Numbered from the stretch's first letter, positions 35,269 to 43,276 are shown. The stretch: DNA of 64,000 nt from an uncultured Draconibacterium sp. (GCF_963675585.1 NZ_OY776414.1:3699001-3763000); one strand, 5' to 3'. The notes: a model not told the origin generated them from the sequence alone. Translations and numbers: made by a program.

Positions 35269-35400
35269 TTTTGAAGTAAGATACAACTTAAGCGACATAA
35301 AAAAGCCCCGAATCTCTTCGAGGCCTGTAAATTGTATAGCTTCATCTTCAAAAAGCTAACAAAAAAACCTTCCATCATACGAAGGAAGGTTTTACATTTG

Positions 35401-35448
35401 GGTGGATGATCCCGACCTGAATCGGGACGACCTCCCGAACCACAATCC
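35401..35448 (-). pseudogene. Orphan tRNA-His 3' half, copy B6
   Basis: AACCACAATCC form, T arm replaced by the palindrome. It is the orphan half nearest the intact tRNA-His. Confidence 0.85.
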
Positions 35449-35453
35449 AGTAT

Positions 35454-35714
35454 CTATTCCTTTTGTGAATGTTTATCAATCCACATTTTAACCTTTGCCG
35501 GATTTTTAAAACCCTTTAACTTTCTTTCCATTAAAATTGCCTCAGTACGTGTTTCGAATGCTACTGAATAGAGCAATTCCCAGGGACCTTTACCTTTGGT
35601 ATATCTACTTTGTCCGGAATTGTGCCGAACTAATCTTTTGGCAACATCTCCTGTCTGACCAATATACAATTTCCCGGTTTCCTCCGATTCTAATATGTAA
35701 GTGTAAAATGGCAT
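35454..35714 (-). CDS. GIY-YIG nuclease, array B copy 6 (next to intact tRNA-His)
   Basis: 86 residues, identical protein; TCA Ser codon with TTA/CGG/CAC and TAC forms. It directly follows the intact tRNA-His, its terminator and the second hairpin. If units enter at the tRNA this is the most recent copy. The T-run hairpin about 25 bases before the start codon may keep expression low. Confidence 0.82.
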   Translation of the reverse strand: MPFYTYILESEETGKLYIGQTGDVAKRLVRHNSGQSRYTKGKGPWELLYSVAFETRTEAILMERKLKGFKNPAKVKMWIDKHSQKE

Positions 35715-35806
35715 TTTTAAAGTAAGATACAACTTAAGCGACATAAAAAAGCCCCGAATCTCTTCGAGGCCTGTAAATTGTTGAGCTTCATCTTCAAAAA
35801 GCTAAC

Positions 35807-35838
35807 AAAAAAACCTTCCATCATACGAAGGAAGGTTT
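35807..35838 (-). terminator. Terminator after tRNA-His
   Basis: Arms AAACCTTCC (35811-35819) and GGAAGGTTT (35830-35838), loop of 10, T run on the minus strand. The same hairpin occurs in every array B unit. Confidence 0.8.
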
Positions 35839-35846
35839 TACATTTG

Positions 35847-35921
35847 GGTGGATGATGGGATTTGAACCCACGACCTCCGGAACCACAATCCGGCGTTCTA
35901 ACCAACTGAACTACAACCACC
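35847..35921 (-). tRNA. tRNA-His (GTG)
   Basis: 75 bases including the extra 5' G(-1) and discriminator C. Anticodon loop TTGTGGT in stem CCGGA/TCCGG, T loop TTCAAAT, D loop and T8-A9 as expected. The acceptor stem GTGGTTG/CATCCAC has one T-T mismatch (positions 5-68). The same CATCCAC is present in every orphan half, so the 3' half of the working gene matches the element. No encoded CCA. Confidence 0.93.
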
Positions 35922-36132
35922 ATTTGTTTTTGCGGTTGCAAATATAATATTTTATTCTTTTCAAAATTCAAAAATCAAAAAAAAACGAATTACAATTTTC
36001 AAATCGCTATTTTTCAGAAAAGAATTTGAATCATAAGCGTATCTTTTCAGGGTGAAATATCTCAAAAGAAAATAAAATGCGGGTTGCGAATGTAATTATT
36101 GCAACCCATCCAAAGTTTTCCTGTCAGTAATA

Positions 36133-36708
36133 TTGAAAGTTGAACAATTGGTACAAAAAGAGCACATACATAATAAAATTATTGAGGCCTGTAAAAATGG
36201 GAACGACAAGGCCCGGTTTGAGCTGTACCAGCTATACTCAAAAGCGATGTTTAACGTATGTTATCGAATGATGAATAACCGCGAAGAAGCAGAAGATATG
36301 TTGCAGGAAGCATTTACCCAGGCTTTTATGAAACTGGACTCGTTCCGCTACGAATCGAATTTTGGATCGTGGTTAAAACGAATTGTGGTAAATACATGCA
36401 TCAACGCAATTAATAAAAGAAAAGTTGAATTGACTTATTGTGAAGAAATATACCATTACGACAAGGAAGAAGAAAACCATGAATATGAAACTGAATTTAC
36501 CGTGGCAAATGTGAACAAAGCCATGGAGCAATTGCCCGAAGGAGGAAGAATGGTTTTCTCGCTGTACCTGCTGGAAGGATACGACCACGTGGAAATTTCT
36601 CAAATTTTAGGAATTACCGAGTCGACCTCGAAAAGCCAGTTTCTGCGCGCCAAACGACGCGTTGTTGAATTATTAAAAGAACAAAAAAATGGACGTTATG
36701 AAAACTGA
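36133..36708 (+). CDS. ECF-type sigma factor
   Basis: 191 residues from a TTG start (no in-frame ATG precedes the conserved region). Region 2: MLQEAFTQAFMKLDSFRYESNFGSWLKRIVVN; region 4: EGGRMVFSLYLLEGYDHVEISQILGITESTSKSQFLRAKRR. This is the RpoE-like group typical of Bacteroidota operons with an anti-sigma protein. The last 20 bases overlap the next gene, showing tight coupling. It likely controls the four envelope genes that follow. Confidence 0.93.
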   Translation: MKVEQLVQKEHIHNKIIEACKNGNDKARFELYQLYSKAMFNVCYRMMNNREEAEDMLQEAFTQAFMKLDSFRYESNFGSWLKRIVVNTCINAINKRKVELTYCEEIYHYDKEEENHEYETEFTVANVNKAMEQLPEGGRMVFSLYLLEGYDHVEISQILGITESTSKSQFLRAKRRVVELLKEQKNGRYEN

Positions 36709-37207
36709 CCCATTGGAAAATTTTATAAAGGCCAATCGCGATGAGTTCGATTTCAGAGAACCTTCGCCCGACGTTTGGGACAAAATAGCTACTGAAACAA
36801 AACGCCCTAAAGTAGTGCCGTTCAGAAGCTACTTTTTAAGAGCTGCCGTTGTTGTTGCTGCCGTTGCAATAAGTTCGGTAATGTTGTGGCAATCGGGAAT
36901 TATTTCTCCCGTAAGAATGGCTCAGAATCCGGAAGACAACGAGATGATGGAGCTAATTGAAGCAGAAGCTTTTTATTCTCATCAGGTTGATCAGAAATTA
37001 AAAGAGATACAAAAATGTTACTATACTTTTCCTGATTTAAAAGATGAAATCGAAACCGATTTAATTGAACTGGAAGAGATGTATAAAATACTAAAAAGCG
37101 ATTTAAAAGATAACATTTCGAACAGAAGTGTTATAGAAGCAATGATTGAAAACAACCGATACAGGTTAAAACTTTGCGACAATGTACTTGAGCAAATTAA
37201 TTGTTAG
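36689..37207 (+). CDS. Putative membrane anti-sigma factor
   Basis: 172 residues. The N-terminal part (PLENFIKANRDEFDFREPSPDVWDKI) is the usual start of such proteins in Bacteroidota; one membrane span (about residues 49-68, AAVVVAAVAISSVMLWQSGI) separates it from a helical periplasmic part with two Cys near the end. No Zn-binding HxxxCxxC motif is seen. It overlaps the sigma gene by 20 bases (or 11 if the second ATG is used). It probably holds the sigma factor until an envelope signal arrives. Confidence 0.8.
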   Translation: MDVMKTDPLENFIKANRDEFDFREPSPDVWDKIATETKRPKVVPFRSYFLRAAVVVAAVAISSVMLWQSGIISPVRMAQNPEDNEMMELIEAEAFYSHQVDQKLKEIQKCYYTFPDLKDEIETDLIELEEMYKILKSDLKDNISNRSVIEAMIENNRYRLKLCDNVLEQINC

Positions 37208-37225
37208 CAGCGGGGAGGAACAACA

Positions 37226-38323
37226 ATGAAAAAACTAAAATGGACAAGGTATTTTTTGATGGCTGTAATAGTTATGCCTTTACTGGCAACTGCTCAATTT
37301 ACCGACACAAAAGAGATTAATAAAACATACAGGATTTTGCCGGAAACCCAGATTGAAATAGCAAATAAATACGGGAAAATTGAAATCAAAACCTGGGAAA
37401 AAGATTCGGTTGCTCTAAATATAAAAATCAGAGTAGAAGAGAAAAAACTTTCGAAACTGGAAGAATCCATTCAGGGAATCGATTTCGACATTACAAACAG
37501 CGACCACTATTTAATTGTACGCACCGATGTTGAAAAAAACAAAAGCAGCATTAGCAAAGAAATAAACCGCTTTAAAGAAACATTACTAAAATCGGACGGA
37601 AACGTACAGGTTGATTACACCGTTTGGATGCCCAACACAAACCGTTTAAAAATTGAAAATAAATTCGGAGACATTTACATTGGCGACTACAAAGGTGAGA
37701 TCAGCATAAACCTGTCGAACGGAAATTTAAAAGCACACAATTTTGATGAGCAGTTGGATTTAACCCTAAACTTTGCCGATGCAAGTATCAATTCAATTGA
37801 AAGAGGCAGGCTCGAATGCAACTTTAGCGAGTTATTTATTCGGAATGCAAACTCGCTTCGAATAAATAGCAAATCAACGGAGTTCGAATTGGAAGAAATT
37901 CAGAATCTGGATGCCGATTCGCGACGCGACAAATTCAGAATCAGGCAAATTGAGTTGCTCGATGCCCGAAGTAGTTTTTCAAGTTTCAGAATAAACAATG
38001 TGATCGATCGGATCAACCTGCGCTCTGAGTACGGCGACATCGACATTAACAAAGTTACTCCCGATTTTAGCCTTCTTAACATCGAGTCGAAATCGATGGA
38101 CATAAACCTTTATTTCGAACCGGAAACCAACTTCAATTTTGATATTACAAATACAAAATCGGAAGTTAGTTATGACAGTGCTTTTAAAATTACCAACTCC
38201 GAAGTACTCGATGAAAAAGAAAATACAAAACAGGAAAAAGGACACTTCGGAAAAAAATCAACAGACACTACAAAACTCATTATTAAAGCCAATTCCGGGT
38301 CGCTAAATTTACGATCGAACTAA
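37226..38323 (+). CDS. DUF4097-type secreted protein
   Basis: 365 residues with a signal peptide (residues 8-24, YFLMAVIVMPLLATAQ). The remainder is a right-handed beta-rich repeat of short strands (IEIANKYGKIEIKTW, LKIENKFGDIYIGDYKGEI, INLRSEYGDIDINKV), the pattern of DUF4097 putative adhesin domains. It is likely exported to the periplasm or surface. Third gene of the sigma/anti-sigma operon, 18 bases after the anti-sigma stop. Confidence 0.82.
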   Translation: MKKLKWTRYFLMAVIVMPLLATAQFTDTKEINKTYRILPETQIEIANKYGKIEIKTWEKDSVALNIKIRVEEKKLSKLEESIQGIDFDITNSDHYLIVRTDVEKNKSSISKEINRFKETLLKSDGNVQVDYTVWMPNTNRLKIENKFGDIYIGDYKGEISINLSNGNLKAHNFDEQLDLTLNFADASINSIERGRLECNFSELFIRNANSLRINSKSTEFELEEIQNLDADSRRDKFRIRQIELLDARSSFSSFRINNVIDRINLRSEYGDIDINKVTPDFSLLNIESKSMDINLYFEPETNFNFDITNTKSEVSYDSAFKITNSEVLDEKENTKQEKGHFGKKSTDTTKLIIKANSGSLNLRSN

Positions 38324-38525
38324 TTTTATTTAAAAAAATTCACATTTTTTTCGCCCGCTTTGCAACCTTCCAAATATTCTTCTGTCATTAAAATTGAAAC
38401 AGAAAACAAATAAGAAGAAAAAGTCAGCACGGGGTGCAAGCCATGAAAACAATTAGCCAATGTTTTCTACATCCTGTACATTTTCCGACTTTATTCTACC
38501 ATTTTAAAACAAACAATTTAAGAAA

Positions 38526-39242
38526 ATGAAAACATTTAAACTTTTAATTTTAGCATCGTTTGCACTGTTAACAGGTGTAACAAGTTGCGTAAAAGATTCC
38601 GTTATGGGAAACGGAAATCTTGCATCAGAAGAGCGTATTTCAGCTAGTTTTAACAAGGTGCATTCAGCCGGAGAATTTGACGTTTACATTACCCAGGGCG
38701 ACAACTACGAGGTAGTTATCAGCGCCGAAGAAAATGTGATCCCGTTTATTGAAACCAGTTTCAGAAATGGTGTTTTAACTGTCGAAACAGAAACTCTAAC
38801 ATCCATCAGGAATACTTTACCCATGGAGATTTTTATTACTACTCCAAACCTGGAAGGCATAAAACTAAGTGGCTCGGGACTTATTTCCACCGACTTTTTC
38901 GATTGCGACAAAATGGATATTTTATTGTCGGGATCGGGAAGAATTAACACGACTGTTTCAACCAACAAGGTAGAAGCGCTTGTTTCCGGATCGGGAGTAA
39001 TTGACCTTTCGGGAACCACCACAGATGCTGATTTTGGGATAAGCGGATCGGGTAAAATTAAAGCCTCCGATTTGGCAGTTGTTCACTGCAGCACCGCTAC
39101 ATCTGGATCGGGCGACATGTGGGTGTCGGTTGACAATACTTTAAAAGCGCATATTTCAGGAAGCGGAAATGTGTTTTACTACGGAAGTCCAGATGTTGAA
39201 ACCCATATCTCGGGATCGGGCAACGTTATCGATTACAACTAG
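38526..39242 (+). CDS. GIN-domain (DUF2807) putative autotransporter adhesin
   Basis: 238 residues with a lipobox-like signal (LLTGVTSC, Cys21). The mature part opens with SFNKVHSAGEFDVYITQGD and has repeated GSG turns (LSGSGLIS, LSGSGRIN, VSGSGVID, ISGSGKI, TSGSGDM, ISGSGNV), the hallmark of head GIN domains. Many such genes follow ECF sigma/anti-sigma pairs in Bacteroidota. The role is not established; a surface adhesin or envelope sensor is usually proposed. 200 bases of non-coding DNA separate it from the DUF4097 gene, so it may have its own promoter. Confidence 0.85.
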   Translation: MKTFKLLILASFALLTGVTSCVKDSVMGNGNLASEERISASFNKVHSAGEFDVYITQGDNYEVVISAEENVIPFIETSFRNGVLTVETETLTSIRNTLPMEIFITTPNLEGIKLSGSGLISTDFFDCDKMDILLSGSGRINTTVSTNKVEALVSGSGVIDLSGTTTDADFGISGSGKIKASDLAVVHCSTATSGSGDMWVSVDNTLKAHISGSGNVFYYGSPDVETHISGSGNVIDYN

Positions 39243-39260
39243 TGCATAAATCTATTTTCT

Positions 39261-39752
39261 ATGAAACGTTTATTTATTGCTTTACTACTTTTCTTCCCGC
39301 TTGCCTTATTTGCACAAACATTTAATAAAGCAGTTGGTATCCGGGGCGGATTAAGTTCGGGTATTGAATACCGCATTTACACCGACGATGCCAATTCGTA
39401 CAAATTTTTACTGGCAACCCGCGACAACGGGCTTCAGCTGCATGCGTTTAAAGAATTTCACCAATTCGATATGTTCAGTTTTACCGAACAGCTTACCTTC
39501 TTTTATGGAGTTGGTGTTCATTTCGGGTACGAACAATGGGACAAACAATATGTGCAAAACAATACCAGCTGGTACGAAGAAAGAACCGCGCTTTTGGCCG
39601 GGCTTGATGGCTTAGCCGGTGTAGAATACCTTTTTTACGAAGTGCCATTATCAATTGGCCTCGAAGTAAAGCCCTACTTTGATGTGCTGGGGCGCGAAAT
39701 GTTTAACATTGAATTATTTGATGTGGCATTTACACTAAAATTTCATTTTTAA
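39261..39752 (+). CDS. Small outer-membrane beta-barrel-like protein
   Basis: 163 residues with a signal peptide (LFIALLLFFPLALFAQ). The mature part has alternating aromatic/polar strands (KAVGIRGGLSSGIEYRIY, YKFLLATRDNGLQLHAF, FFYGVGVHFGYE) and a terminal Phe (LKFHF), features of outer-membrane barrels. No named family. It starts 18 bases after the GIN-domain gene and belongs to the same operon. Confidence 0.65.
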   Translation: MKRLFIALLLFFPLALFAQTFNKAVGIRGGLSSGIEYRIYTDDANSYKFLLATRDNGLQLHAFKEFHQFDMFSFTEQLTFFYGVGVHFGYEQWDKQYVQNNTSWYEERTALLAGLDGLAGVEYLFYEVPLSIGLEVKPYFDVLGREMFNIELFDVAFTLKFHF

Positions 39753-39788
39753 AAAACCAGAATTACCATTCAGAAAACAATTAATACC

Positions 39789-40436
39789 ATGAAACAATTA
39801 CTATTAATAGTAGCGCTATTACTAAGCATTTCTGTAGCTAAAGCGCAAGACAATTATTACAACGACGAAGTACAAACCATATTTTCGAAACAAAAAAGCA
39901 ACGGAGGTTATGGTGCATTTTCAATGGGCTACTCCCAAATTGGCGGTCGCGATGCCTTGGTTACCGGAGCACGGGGAGCTTTTATTTTCGATCACTCGTT
40001 TGCAATCGGAATCGGAGGCTATGGTTTTGTAAACAACCTCGACTACCACAACTACAACACAATAAATCCAAGCGACAAATACATGCTGGCCGGCGGTTAT
40101 GGAGGTTTTTTTGTTGAACCCATTTTAGGTGGTACAAAACCGGTTCATCTTTCTTTTCCCATATTAATCGGGATGGGAGGCATTGCGCTTGTCGATAATT
40201 ACGGCTGGGGCTGGGACTGGGACGTTGATCCGTATCACTCGGGATACGAATACGACCACGACCTGTTTTTTGTGATTGAACCTGCAGTTGAACTGGAGTT
40301 TAACCTGGCCCGTTTTTTCAGAACAGCTTTGTATGCCAGCTACCGTTTTACATCCGACATTGACCTGCTTGAAACTGAAAAAGATGTTTTAAACGGATTT
40401 AATTTTGGAGCAACTTTCAAATTCGGGAAGTTTTAG
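39789..40436 (+). CDS. Outer-membrane beta-barrel-like protein
   Basis: 215 residues with a signal peptide (LLLIVALLLSISVAKAQ). Gly/Tyr-rich strands (GGYGAFSMGYSQIGGRDA, GIGGYGFVNNLDYHNY, MLAGGYGGFFVEPI) and a C-terminal strand ending in Phe (NFGATFKFGKF) indicate a barrel. An aromatic/Asp/His-rich loop (WGWDWDVDPYHSGYEYDHD) could bind metal or carbohydrate. Last gene of the sigma-factor operon; its stop is followed by hairpins. Confidence 0.68.
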   Translation: MKQLLLIVALLLSISVAKAQDNYYNDEVQTIFSKQKSNGGYGAFSMGYSQIGGRDALVTGARGAFIFDHSFAIGIGGYGFVNNLDYHNYNTINPSDKYMLAGGYGGFFVEPILGGTKPVHLSFPILIGMGGIALVDNYGWGWDWDVDPYHSGYEYDHDLFFVIEPAVELEFNLARFFRTALYASYRFTSDIDLLETEKDVLNGFNFGATFKFGKF

Positions 40437-40496
40437 CCGCTATTCTCCGCTTGAAAAAATAGAATGTGATACAAGCATTGCAGTATTAACTCATAT

Positions 40497-40522
40497 ATCC
40501 CGATACGCTGCGCTATCGGGAT
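40497..40522. repeat. REP-like palindrome
   Basis: 9-bp arms ATCCCGATA/TATCGGGAT around CGCTGCGC. GC-rich palindromes of this CCCGAT..ATCGGG type are dispersed in Bacteroidota intergenic DNA; the palindrome in the array B orphan T arms is related in design. Confidence 0.55.
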
Positions 40523-40534
40523 TCGTTCAACTAA

Positions 40535-40566
40535 CAGATTTCAATGCACTACGTTTTTGAAATCTG
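40535..40566. repeat. 10-bp intergenic hairpin
   Basis: CAGATTTCAA (40535-40544) pairs with TTGAAATCTG (40557-40566). It lies between two other hairpins in the same convergent gap. Confidence 0.5.
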
Positions 40567-40579
40567 AGTTTCACGAATA

Positions 40580-40614
40580 AAAAATGCCGAAACAGAATCT
40601 GTTTCGGCATTTTT
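40580..40614. terminator. Bidirectional terminator
   Basis: Stem of about 16 bp, AAAAATGCCGAAACAG with complement CTGTTTCGGCATTTTT, loop of three. A and T runs on both sides allow it to serve the barrel gene operon and the convergent isomerase gene. Confidence 0.85.
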
Positions 40615-40633
40615 GTTTTATCCGTTATGCTGA

Positions 40634-41509
40634 TTAATGAAAATCAACATAATCCTGAGCTTTCAAATACTCCAAACTTTTCTTGCAGCTTTCAAGTGGC
40701 TCAAAATTGTAACCTTCAACCTCTACAATTCCGTATTTCGCACCCGACTGTGCACGTTTTTCGAAGGTTGGTTTGAAATCCATTTTTCCGCTTTCTCCCA
40801 ATTCTTTCTCATCTTTAATGTGGTAAAGTTCAAATCTTCCGGGATATTGCGCAAAGTAATCAAGGGCGTTTTTGCCACCATGATCGATCCAGTACAAATC
40901 CAGCTGAAACATTACTTTTTCAGGATCAGTTAATTCCAGCATCCAATCGTACACAGGTTTTCCTTCAAAAACAGTTGTAAATTCCTTGTCGTGATTGTGG
41001 TATCCGAAACGAATTCCGGCCGCATTACATTTTTCACCAACCGCATTAAAATATTCGCAGTAACGGGTTATGCCTTCCAAACTCTCGTAGCCAACATTAT
41101 CCATAAACGGCTGAACAATCCATTTAACGCCTGCAGCTTTATGAGCAGCAATACAAGTGTCCCACCATTTCATGGTTTCGTCCCATTTTTCTTTGCTTGG
41201 AACGGCTTGTCCGGTGTGTGCACCTAAAAACTGCAGGCCGCTTTTTTTACACAGCTTTTTAAACTCAACAGGATCTAATCCATAAATTTTGCCATCGCCA
41301 TAACCGGCAGTTTCAACAAACTTATAGCCCATTTCGCCAACAGCAGCCAGCGTTCCGGGTACATCTTTTTGCATATCGTCTTTAACCGACCACAACTGAA
41401 GACCGATAAAAATGTCCTTCTTTTTGTCTGATTTAAACGACGAAAAACCAACTGCCATTAACAGAGCAATTGCCATAATTCTAAAATTTTTTGATCTTTT
41501 TAACATCAC
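40634..41509 (-). CDS. Secreted sugar phosphate isomerase/epimerase-like protein
   Basis: 291 residues. A signal peptide (FRIMAIALLMAVGFSSF) precedes a TIM barrel of the AP-endonuclease-2/xylose isomerase-like family: DIFIGLQLWSVKDDM, GYKFVETAGYG, GAHTGQ, FGYHNHDKEF and MFQLDLYWIDHGG, with His/Glu/Asp metal ligands in the usual places (GIVEVEGYN at the end). It probably acts on a sugar or cyclitol in the periplasm. Such proteins often accompany Gfo/Idh/MocA oxidoreductases like the one at 60613. The start could be either of two adjacent ATG codons. Confidence 0.85.
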   Translation of the reverse strand: MMLKRSKNFRIMAIALLMAVGFSSFKSDKKKDIFIGLQLWSVKDDMQKDVPGTLAAVGEMGYKFVETAGYGDGKIYGLDPVEFKKLCKKSGLQFLGAHTGQAVPSKEKWDETMKWWDTCIAAHKAAGVKWIVQPFMDNVGYESLEGITRYCEYFNAVGEKCNAAGIRFGYHNHDKEFTTVFEGKPVYDWMLELTDPEKVMFQLDLYWIDHGGKNALDYFAQYPGRFELYHIKDEKELGESGKMDFKPTFEKRAQSGAKYGIVEVEGYNFEPLESCKKSLEYLKAQDYVDFH

Positions 41510-41649
41510 TTTTTTGATTTAGGTTAATATACAATAACGTTAATTAAGAAATCTCACATCAAATTGTGAGGAGGACAAATATGCCACATTTCTTTGAATT
41601 TTACCCCTTTTTATACCATCTAAAAGCTTAAATTTGTCGCTTCAATTTT

Positions 41650-42579
41650 TTGAAAATGAAGAACAAGGACTTTATGGCAATTGCAGGTGCACTGGGAGCA
41701 GCCTTTTTTTGGAGCTTCTCTTTTGTGTGGTTTAAAATTGCATTTCTGGCCTACAAACCAATTACAGTGGTTATTTTCCGACTAGCCATTTCGGCCGTTT
41801 TAATAACTGTAATTGCCTGGGCTTTAAAACGGCTTCAAAAACCTACACGAAAAGATTTTCGTTTATTTATACTGATGGCTTTGTTCGAACCTTTTATCTA
41901 TTTTTTAGGCGAAAGCTATGGATTACAATATGTTTCGTCCACTGTTGCAGCAGTTATTGTTGCTACAATTCCTTTACTCACACCCATTGCAGCCTGGTAT
42001 TTTCACAAAGAAAAAGTGAATCGAATGAACCTGTTCGGGCTCTTGTTTTCGTTTGTTGGGGTAGCGTTGGTGGTGCTAAACGGCAGTTTTCAGTTCGATG
42101 CCTCTCCGCTGGGAGTCGGGCTCGAATTTATGGCCGTGTTTGCAGCAATTGCCTATGCCATTGTTTTAAAAAGCCTGGCCGAACGTTACAATACTTTAAC
42201 CATAATTGCCTATCAAAACATCATTGGAATGGTGCTTTTTCTTCCCATTTGGTTTGTGCTTGATTTTACCGATTTTATACATACACCGTTTCATGCCGAG
42301 GCTTTTCGCGCCATTATTTTACTGGCCGTTTTTTCGTCAACGCTAGCCTTTGTTTTTTTTACTCAGAGTGTTCGGCACATGGGCGTTACAAAAACAAATA
42401 CCTTTATTAATCTAATCCCGGTTTTTGTGGCCATTCTTGCCTTTTTTATTCTGAAAGATGAATTGGGAGTTCAAAAAATTGCCGGAATTTTTATTGTGGT
42501 TACCGGTTTGTTTCTTTCGCAACTAAAAAAGCGGAATGGCAAGGGAAAAGATGTTGCGGTTGAGGTACACCGGAGGTAG
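41650..42579 (+). CDS. EamA/DMT-family transporter
   Basis: 309 residues, ten membrane spans in two EamA repeats (GALGAAFFWSFSFVWFKIAF and the second from LGVGLEFMAVFAAIAYAIVL). The first half ends with the conserved SSTVAAVIVATIPLLTPIAAW segment. Family members export amino acids or metabolites; the substrate is unknown. A TAAATTTG element just upstream (41629-41636) could be the -7 box. Confidence 0.88.
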   Translation: MKMKNKDFMAIAGALGAAFFWSFSFVWFKIAFLAYKPITVVIFRLAISAVLITVIAWALKRLQKPTRKDFRLFILMALFEPFIYFLGESYGLQYVSSTVAAVIVATIPLLTPIAAWYFHKEKVNRMNLFGLLFSFVGVALVVLNGSFQFDASPLGVGLEFMAVFAAIAYAIVLKSLAERYNTLTIIAYQNIIGMVLFLPIWFVLDFTDFIHTPFHAEAFRAIILLAVFSSTLAFVFFTQSVRHMGVTKTNTFINLIPVFVAILAFFILKDELGVQKIAGIFIVVTGLFLSQLKKRNGKGKDVAVEVHRR

Positions 42580-42680
42580 TAGCGAGTGCAAGGCAAAAGT
42601 AGAAAGGAAAAAAGGGGAAAGTGGTAAAGCAAAAGGGGAAAGTATAAAACCGGCTCCATTAAATATCACAATCCGCTTTT

Positions 42681-42740
42681 TCTCCCCTCGGGAGGGGAGA
42701 TGTCGGCGTAAGGCAAGCGGGCAGGATGACAGAGGGGTAA
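42681..42740. repeat. Dispersed palindromic repeat, type 1
   Basis: 9-bp palindrome TCTCCCCTC/GAGGGGAGA followed by GTCGGCGTAAGGCAAGCGGG and GGATGACAGAGGGG. The layout (hairpin, then an AAGG.AAGC.GG..GGAT tail) recurs in diverged form at 62117-62166. GC-richer than the surroundings. Confidence 0.5.
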
Positions 42741-42775
42741 GGAAATATTAAAAAATTTGGATAATTGCATTTACC

Positions 42776-43276
42776 ATGAAGATTACATACAAAACACCTG
42801 AAGAGCTCAAACTCCTAACGGATAAAATAAGACCGGAAACCCTGGTGTTTCTGAAAAAACTAAAAAAGAAAAAGCCCAAAAAACTCGACGATGTTGTGCA
42901 TGTCCTGCATTACGATGCCTTTACTAATTTCGACTGCCTCGATTGTGCCAATTGCTGCAAAACCATTGGCCCGCGCTTGTTTGACAAAGACATTGAGCGG
43001 CTTGCCAAACACCTTAAATTAAAAACCGTTGATTTTATGGAGCAATACATAAAAACCGACGAAGACGGCGACTATGTTTTTAAAGAGCACCCCTGCCCTT
43101 TTCTGCTGCCCGATAATTATTGCATTGTTTACGAAAGCAGGCCCAAAGCCTGTCGCGAATATCCACACACCGACCGAAAACGTTTTTACCAGATTCTCGA
43201 CCTCTCGCACAAAAATTGCGAAACCTGCCCGGTTGTGCTCGAAGTATTTGAGGAACTAAAAAAAGAAAATTTCTGA
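42776..43276 (+). CDS. YkgJ-type cysteine cluster protein
   Basis: 166 residues with the family's metal-binding cysteines: FDCLDCANCCKTIGPRLF, HPCPFLLPDNYCIVYESRPKACREYPH and NCETCPVV. These form the CxxCxxCC..CPxL...C..Y..RP..CR pattern of zinc- or iron-chelating YkgJ proteins. Biochemical role unknown. Cytosolic, no signal peptide. Confidence 0.9.
   Translation: MKITYKTPEELKLLTDKIRPETLVFLKKLKKKKPKKLDDVVHVLHYDAFTNFDCLDCANCCKTIGPRLFDKDIERLAKHLKLKTVDFMEQYIKTDEDGDYVFKEHPCPFLLPDNYCIVYESRPKACREYPHTDRKRFYQILDLSHKNCETCPVVLEVFEELKKENF

Larger units (their letters stand above)
33066..35846 (-). repeat. Tandem array B: six GIY-YIG / tRNA-His 3'-half units
   Basis: Six direct repeats of 446-447 bp (orphan tRNA starts 33170, 33617, 34063, 34509, 34955, 35401; the intact tRNA-His starts at 35847 in the same register). 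Read on the minus strand each unit holds a tRNA-His 3' half, a 9-bp terminator hairpin, a second hairpin with T run (AGGCCTCGAA/TTCGGGGC), the GIY-YIG gene, and the next orphan half. The array ends at the left just after a copy of the second hairpin. Units differ at only a handful of sites. Confidence 0.92.

Noticed and set aside
33066-35846. CRISPR array
   Set aside because: Repeats are direct and regular, but the unit is about 446 bp and holds a gene; there are no short repeats with unique spacers and no cas genes.
35717-35971. Minus-strand frame reading MVVVVQLVRTPDCGSGG
   Set aside because: Translation of the tRNA-His gene and its terminator; not coding.
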